Made by a program: the position numbers and the translations under genes. DNA of 64,000 nucleotides, from the NCBI GenBank assembly GCA_903813345.2, contig CAIIXF020000003.1, forward strand, positions 17,000,931 to 17,064,930, given 5' to 3'. The number at the start of each line of letters is the position of its first letter. Position 1 is the first letter of the stretch. This document shows positions 58,333 through 64,000 of this stretch, in pieces. The DNA comes from Owenia fusiformis (taxonomy: Eukaryota > Annelida > Polychaeta > Sabellida > Oweniidae). The notes under the pieces were generated by a model. It saw only the letters and a program-made list of their open reading frames with translations. It was not told where the DNA came from and searched no databases.

Positions 58333-60256
58333 TGAGATAATGTTTTAAAACTGTCTGTTTCCGATCTGAAAATGAAATTAAATATGAACTTGAAAACTGA
58401 AACGGTGCTCTACAATAAGGGCTTAGGATGTCTAAGTGGGCGGTTTGTTGTGCTTGGAAGTTGACACCGATTTACACATAACAGATACCGGACCTTTAAA
58501 GATCCCCGGAGAAGATCAAAGGCCTTTTACCAATTTCAAAGAAATGTTTATATTCTTCAATTGGATTTTTTGAACCGTAATAGCTGTGCAATCAATTTAG
58601 TTCCGTTTTACACGAGAACATGTATGAAAAAATGAGCACATTACAAATTTCAACAGGGATACTTTAATAGTTCCCAGCAGAGTAATAACACGATCAAGTT
58701 TCACCAGTACGTGTGGAGAACAACCCTTGTCAAAGTTGGCATCCATCCAGTCGTTGAATTTCTCCTTCCGAGATAACCGATGCTATCGAATTAAGCTGAT
58801 TTAAATCAATAAACGGAAATTGTTTGAAAGTGGGGTAATGTGAGCTGCAATTCGTTGTCAACTATACATGCTGTATATCATTATTTTTGAACATTTGAAA
58901 TAGTGCATTTTTATTACCTTTTCCAAAGGGTGAGTTTTATGATAGATCACTTTTCATGAATGTAATATAGTGATGCTTTTTAAGGAACTGATAGGCCATT
59001 CAGTATGGTGAAATTCAGCACGAGTTGAGCAGAATGTCGTACAGAAGGTAAGTGCATTGATTTGTACTGACATGCTCCATTGTGTAGAATTTCACCTGAA
59101 TAGCCTAGTATTATGTATTCCAACATAACCGTGCTCTAATTGAATTTCGAATGTGTTTTCTTCCATTCCCTGAAATAAGAGTGCGATTTTTTATTTTGTT
59201 TTGTCACTTGGTTAGCGGGAATCTGACAATTTCTGATAGCGTTATCCGCTGTCCATTTTGAAAAATGTATTCACTACGTGTACATTAGTCCATTGCAAGA
59301 AACCAAGGAGTTAATAAAACTGATTCAGATGACACCACTGACCGAAGCGATCGGGAACAAAATGCTAAAATGTATCTCTCCCGCCATTTTGAAAATTGAG
59401 TAAATAGTGCGGAACTGAAGTCATCGTTTAAAAGGCCCCTGTACTGCTACGTACACTGTGACATCAGAAAACAATTTAAATTAAAACCATCACTTACTTC
59501 GTATTTGGTACAGCTGTTTAAAGGACTTATTCCTCGTGGTTAGGGTGTTGTTTCAGGCTTGGTTGTTGATCAGTTCTATTATTTTCCCATGTACTATAAG
59601 TAAACTGGAGTATAACACATACTCGAAGATATATATATCACCTTAATTTGAGATATGTGATTGTATGGTTGCCAGTTTCCGGCCAAAATAAATTTTACGA
59701 TAATTGTCAATTTGGCAGGATTCTGCAAGCGAATTATGGAAGATAGCGTAATCTGGCTGTTTGAACCCACACAATCCGGACTTGTAATCTTTACAAATAC
59801 CTAATAAATCTTCACTGCTTTGCTACGTCAAGACCATTAGAACGAACAGAATTCGGCATTTTATCTGTTGTTAAGTACTACGCGTTACGAGTTCCATCCA
59901 AGGGGTTGCTAATAAATCTAATTTGTCAAGTAACTTATAATTTCACACTGTTCCGATTGGCTTGTTTAACTCAGGGGTTGTGGATATATTGGCAAAGATG
60001 TAACCTTGTGTTATCTTTGTTACGCTTATTATCATCCGTGTGGAAAATATGTTTCCGTTCGGGTGATCAGTTATTAAAAACTGTCAACCCGATTCATGCT
60101 GTAGTTCCACTTTAAAAGGATGTTGTTGATAAAAATTGAAACGTTGCGTAAGAAAACGACGAAGAAGAAATTAACGTCATGTCAGCATCACTGATTGGTC
60201 GAAAAACATTTATTTGGTCACTTTACTAAAATGTTATTTTTGGCGTACTTAGGCAA

Positions 60257-60425
60257 TATACTCGTATATTATATATATTTACTCCATATTATATATATAT
60301 TATATATATATTATATATATTCAGTTGCCTGAAGATTTGAAGAAACTAGTTGCAACGAAATGAAGTCATCTTGTGTTTTTATTTAAATTTTATTATATAT
60401 ATATATAATATATATATATATATTG
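60257..60425. repeat. AT dinucleotide-rich tracts
   Basis: Two runs of TATATA (about 60257-60320 and 60392-60424) flank a ~70-bp segment containing CTGAAGATTTGAAGAAACTA and GCAACGAAATG. No coding potential. Confidence 0.85.
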
Positions 60426-61570
60426 TACATGAAGATAAAAGCAGATGCATGTCAGTAAGATATCACATCGGTGTGTTATATTCAGTTTACAACTAGGAAC
60501 ATCGCATCCGACCAAACCTAAAGTTTATATCCAATGTAATACAAAATGTACACCTGACTGTTGTTCTTAAAATAAGCTAAAACAATATTGACACATTGAC
60601 TTACTTTCAATTCAAAATGGCTGCTCAAACAAGAGTAGTAAAGTATGTAATCAATTTATTTAACTTGACAACCATTCAACGAATGACCTTGGGTGGGTTA
60701 TTGGTTATATAATGCATTGTTGTTATATGAAATAATGCATTCGGATTGGCTGGAATCGGACACACCTTGCCTAGATACTAGTATGTGTGAACAAAAGTTT
60801 ATCCATCACCGTTTATGGGCCCGATAGGGATAGACTTGGATATCCAACAATTAATAATTGCCAGCAACTGTTATATGCGGTGGTGAGATCAGATCCACCA
60901 TAATGGGTGTAATGGCAACGTGCCTACATACATGACATATCTATCTATGTCTAATGAGTTATTGATACCATCCCTTTTGGCACTTGTGCGTCCATGTTTA
61001 CCTTAGTATTGAACATAAACATTTTTATTTGCCTAATGCTTCTCTTTACTCACACTTACAATGGCAAGTATAATTTTGAAGACTGCCATATTTCAGAGGG
61101 GTATGTATTATTAAAGAAAATAAAGAAAACGAAGAAGAAATTTAGTTATTACTAGTTTCATTTTAAATCTTCAGATACCTGTACATATTTTTGTATATAT
61201 TTAATGTTTGTTTTGTTACTATTGGTAACATTTTTTATTTATTAATTATGTATCTCATACTTGAGTGGGTTTGGGGTAGATGCCACCAGAGAAAATATAT
61301 CATATCTGAGGAGCGGGCAAATGCGGGGAGATATTATATATCCATCCCGCTCCAGGGAATTTCTCAAAAGTTCAAAAAAAAGTTTAAAAATTTCAAAAGT
61401 TAAAATGTTTTAAAAAGTTTAAATGTTACAATTTCATTGTATTGAACTAAAGGAATAATTACGACAATGTTAAATATAACTTGTGCTTTTTCAGTATAGG
61501 CCTATCTTGTCATTTGAAAAAGTTGGGAAAGGTTACTACCCCAAACCCTCTCAAGTATGAGATACACCAG

Positions 61571-61700
61571 TTATGCACGGTCGGTTTTGGATATAGGTTA
61601 TATCCTTTATTTATATCTCCCCTTGGTCCCTTTGGTCTCTCGGGGGGATATAAGTATATCCCTTAGGATATACCCTATATCCAAAACCTCCCAGTACATA
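61571..61700. mobile_element. Small foldback MITE, copy 2
   Basis: Relative of 22568-22680: TTATGCACGGTCGGTTTTGG at the left and TATCCAAAACCTCCCAGTAC at the right, with a GGATAT-rich inner stem. The interior has diverged from copy 1. Confidence 0.65.
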
Positions 61701-62415
61701 CAGACATAACCCAGTTCAAATAGAAAGGCGTATGAGCACTTACTCGTCGAAGCTAAATATAATCTTGAATGTAGACCGTGGACTACTTCACCAACAAAAG
61801 TTTAGAAGGGACATCCGCAGGAAGGGGTACATGGGTGTTATAGCAGTAGAGTCATTTCGACTCTTCATCTTGATTTGTTCCTTAGAATTAAGTAGCTTAT
61901 GCGTTCGTTACAATATCTGTTACAATATAGAACTAGCTATATATAAAGATGGCAGGGCAATCCAAAACATTCACCAAGCTGTGTATTCGATAAGAGGAGG
62001 GAAAACCCCAGAGCTTTAGAGGTAACTGATAATTAGGTCAGTGTGATGATTTAATTGATGTAGGCATTGACTTTATAATGAAATGACTTTATCCTGCATA
62101 TCTGTTTTCTACGTGTAGATCTGATATGCAGGATAGCATCCCCATGTGAAGTCAATGGCACCTTTGCTCGGAAATCCTCATTTTCTCAGACTGATGGAAG
62201 AGTATTGGTAGAATCCATTCTCAAAAGTAAATGGGGGCTCTTGAACAGGACCATGGGCTGAGAAACAAAGCTCCCTTTTTGAATTCGGTGGAACTAAGGT
62301 GTTTTGAACAATTATTTGTAGCCTTGTAAAACTACTCTGATAAAAGGCGCAATTTAAGCGAAGCCTCGTTCTGAAATCAATTCCTCTACAAAATTTTATC
62401 AGCACTTGCATGAAA

Positions 62416-62488
62416 GCCCGGCTAGCTCAGTCGGTAGAGCATGGGACTCTTAATCCCAGGGTCGTGGGTTCGAGCCCCACGTTGGGCG
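62416..62488 (+). tRNA. tRNA-Lys (anticodon CTT)
   Basis: A complete 73-nt cloverleaf. Acceptor arms are GCCCGGC and GTTGGGC plus discriminator G. The D-arm/A-box is TAGCTCAGTCGGTAGAGC, the anticodon loop CTCTTAA has CTT at 62449-62451, and the T-arm/B-box is GTGGGTTCGAGCCCCAC. No intron. A T-run about 15 nt downstream can serve as the Pol III terminator. Strong match to the eukaryotic tRNA-Lys(CUU) pattern. Confidence 0.96.
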
Positions 62489-64000
62489 AATATTTTTAAT
62501 TTTTTTACAAGTAGTGGTTTCTTGGTACATAAGATAAAATAAAGCGAGCAATTATGATAATACCCATGCTTATAATATACTTATAATATAGATCCAGTTC
62601 AAAATGCACTAGCTATTATAGTAGAATAAAATGACATCAATTTTTCTGAACTAGTCATTGGCAATATAGTTTACCATTCATTCATTAATGACACGACTTC
62701 CACTGCTTTTAGTCGGTCATCAGAAATTTTTCGATAGTATACAGGCCATATTACGATACGTGTATTAGTGTATTTAATCAATTAATATAACAATTAAAAC
62801 AGATTTTATATTAGTCAAGTAGGGGATTCGGTGTTACCAAGCATTTAGAGGAGGGTATATGTCATAGCGTCCCTTTAATTCGGTGTATTAAATATTTATA
62901 TGTGCCATTCAAATGATTAAAAAGGTTTTTAGTGTGTTGTAAAAGACAATGTAATACGAGATCCCGTAAAAATAAACGTACGATATGGGCCGAAGGATTA
63001 TAATGAATCGTAGCTAGCTGTGAAGACCATAGCAATATTCAGTAAACTCCCGGTTATAAAATTCAACACACACTGTTTAGATAGCATTAAGGAAGCCTGT
63101 ATATACCGGATTTTAACCCGTTTAAAAGCGCATCTGAGAAAATTGTACATTATATTCAATAGTCGCCAGGTAAAGATGACATTCCGTATAGAATCTGATT
63201 AATTTATTGTAATCATATGAAGCAAATTAAAGGTAATACAAAAGAAAAACGTAGTTATGCAACATAAATGGATTGTGGATTACCCATATCACAGGATTCC
63301 CTTCTCGGCTTTGGCATTAGTAACGTATTATATCGCGGACTTAGAAATCGAATGCTTTTCACGGAATCATATCAAATCGGTCTCTACTAACTAGAATAGT
63401 ATAATTATGCGATATCTAGAAAATTAACTGAGGAAAGTGTAATTTCACAACAAAGTGCACCAGGACGGATGTATTATTTATTTATTATGGAAATATGAAT
63501 ATGTATCAAAACACTCAGGAAAAATAAAGGCACTACAAACTGACTTGTTTATGCGGAAGAGATTGTTGATTTGGTTGATTTGCGGTCAGTTTTGAATGAA
63601 AATAATTATTTCTAGTGTACAGTGTGAATCGAATCGGAGTGATAGGGCTTAATAAGATATAGGTATGATTATACACTGAAAAGATGAGATGCAGATTTAC
63701 CTGTTGGATATTTTTATACATACTTGACTCTGAGATACAAGTATATGGACGTCTGTTCAATATTGGATTTTTTGCTCCAAGAGATGAGGATTGGGTGGCA
63801 GCGTCCTCTAGCGTCGGGGCATTTCTACTCGCATTGGGGCATACTGAATCAGGACCACTGGCCGGACATACATTCAAGTACGTATTGGGATTAAAGGGTA
63901 ATGAGTCGGATAAAAGCATAAGTCAAATTTGACTTTTGATGGCGCCGGTGTGAAAGAAATTATGGTCCCCGGGGATAATGGTCGACTTTCTTAACGGCCC
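62489..64000. other. Window right end; one possible minus-strand exon at about 63919-63702
   Basis: On the minus strand a frame starting MLLSDSLPFNPNTYLNVCPA runs to a CAACAG-GTAAAT donor at about 63702-63701 (last residues MYKNIQQ). Its composition, with spaced cysteines, is protein-like, but I recognise no family. The plus-strand frame over the same bases (63684-63932) is also open, so the strand is uncertain. Confidence 0.25.

Larger units (their letters stand above)
58366..62415. other. Upstream of the vWA gene, no supported coding sequence
   Basis: A splice acceptor at 58366-58367 implies a non-coding 5' exon of the vWA gene somewhere to the right, but I cannot place it. The rest is AT-rich, with TATATA tracts at 60257-60425 and the small MITE at 61571. 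Confidence 0.4.

Overview
The window looks like nuclear genomic DNA from a marine invertebrate, most likely a mollusc or another lophotrochozoan. It has AT-rich introns, short conserved exons with GT-AG borders, many short inverted-repeat transposons, and elements that combine a tandem-repeat core with an ACGG/ACAG or CCGT microsatellite. The phylum is inferred from repeat style and protein similarity and is not proven. Exons were assembled by eye from splice signals, reading phase and remembered family sequences.

Layout. (1) 1-9574: a broken second copy of most of the UBA2 gene (minus strand), cut by a 586-bp hAT-type element inside an exon and by deletions. (2) 9792-16171: the last seven exons of DDX27 (plus strand), with an in-frame TGA just before the conserved C-terminal tail. 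The UBA2 copy probably sits inside a DDX27 intron, with the helicase exons left of the window. (3) 19821-22004: a single-exon gene encoding two CARD domains, a Ser/Thr/Pro-rich linker and an NHL-type beta-propeller. This is the most unusual protein here. (4) 24787-41327: the intact 15-exon UBA2 gene (SUMO E1 subunit, minus strand, 639 residues). Its intron 8 carries a long tandem array rich in AGGTCA half-sites, itself hit by transposons. (5) 41498-52991: the intact nine-exon HAUS4 gene (augmin complex, plus strand, 363 residues), divergent from UBA2 across 170 bp. Its intron 5 hosts an intronless antisense gene (47083-48552) for a type II membrane protein resembling glycosidase-type beta-propellers. 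(6) 54782-58332: a six-exon secreted von Willebrand A-domain protein (minus strand). (7) 58366-64000: mostly non-coding, with a tRNA-Lys(CTT) at 62416-62488.

UBA2 and HAUS4 are both cell-division-related genes and share a compact promoter with CCAAT, E2F-like and CHR-like motifs. The CARD-NHL gene combines a death-fold oligomerisation module with a propeller of the kind that ends TRIM-NHL proteins, which suggests an innate-immune or cell-death adaptor. Much of the remainder is DNA transposon debris, in several cases with clear target-site duplications, nesting, or an identifiable empty site.
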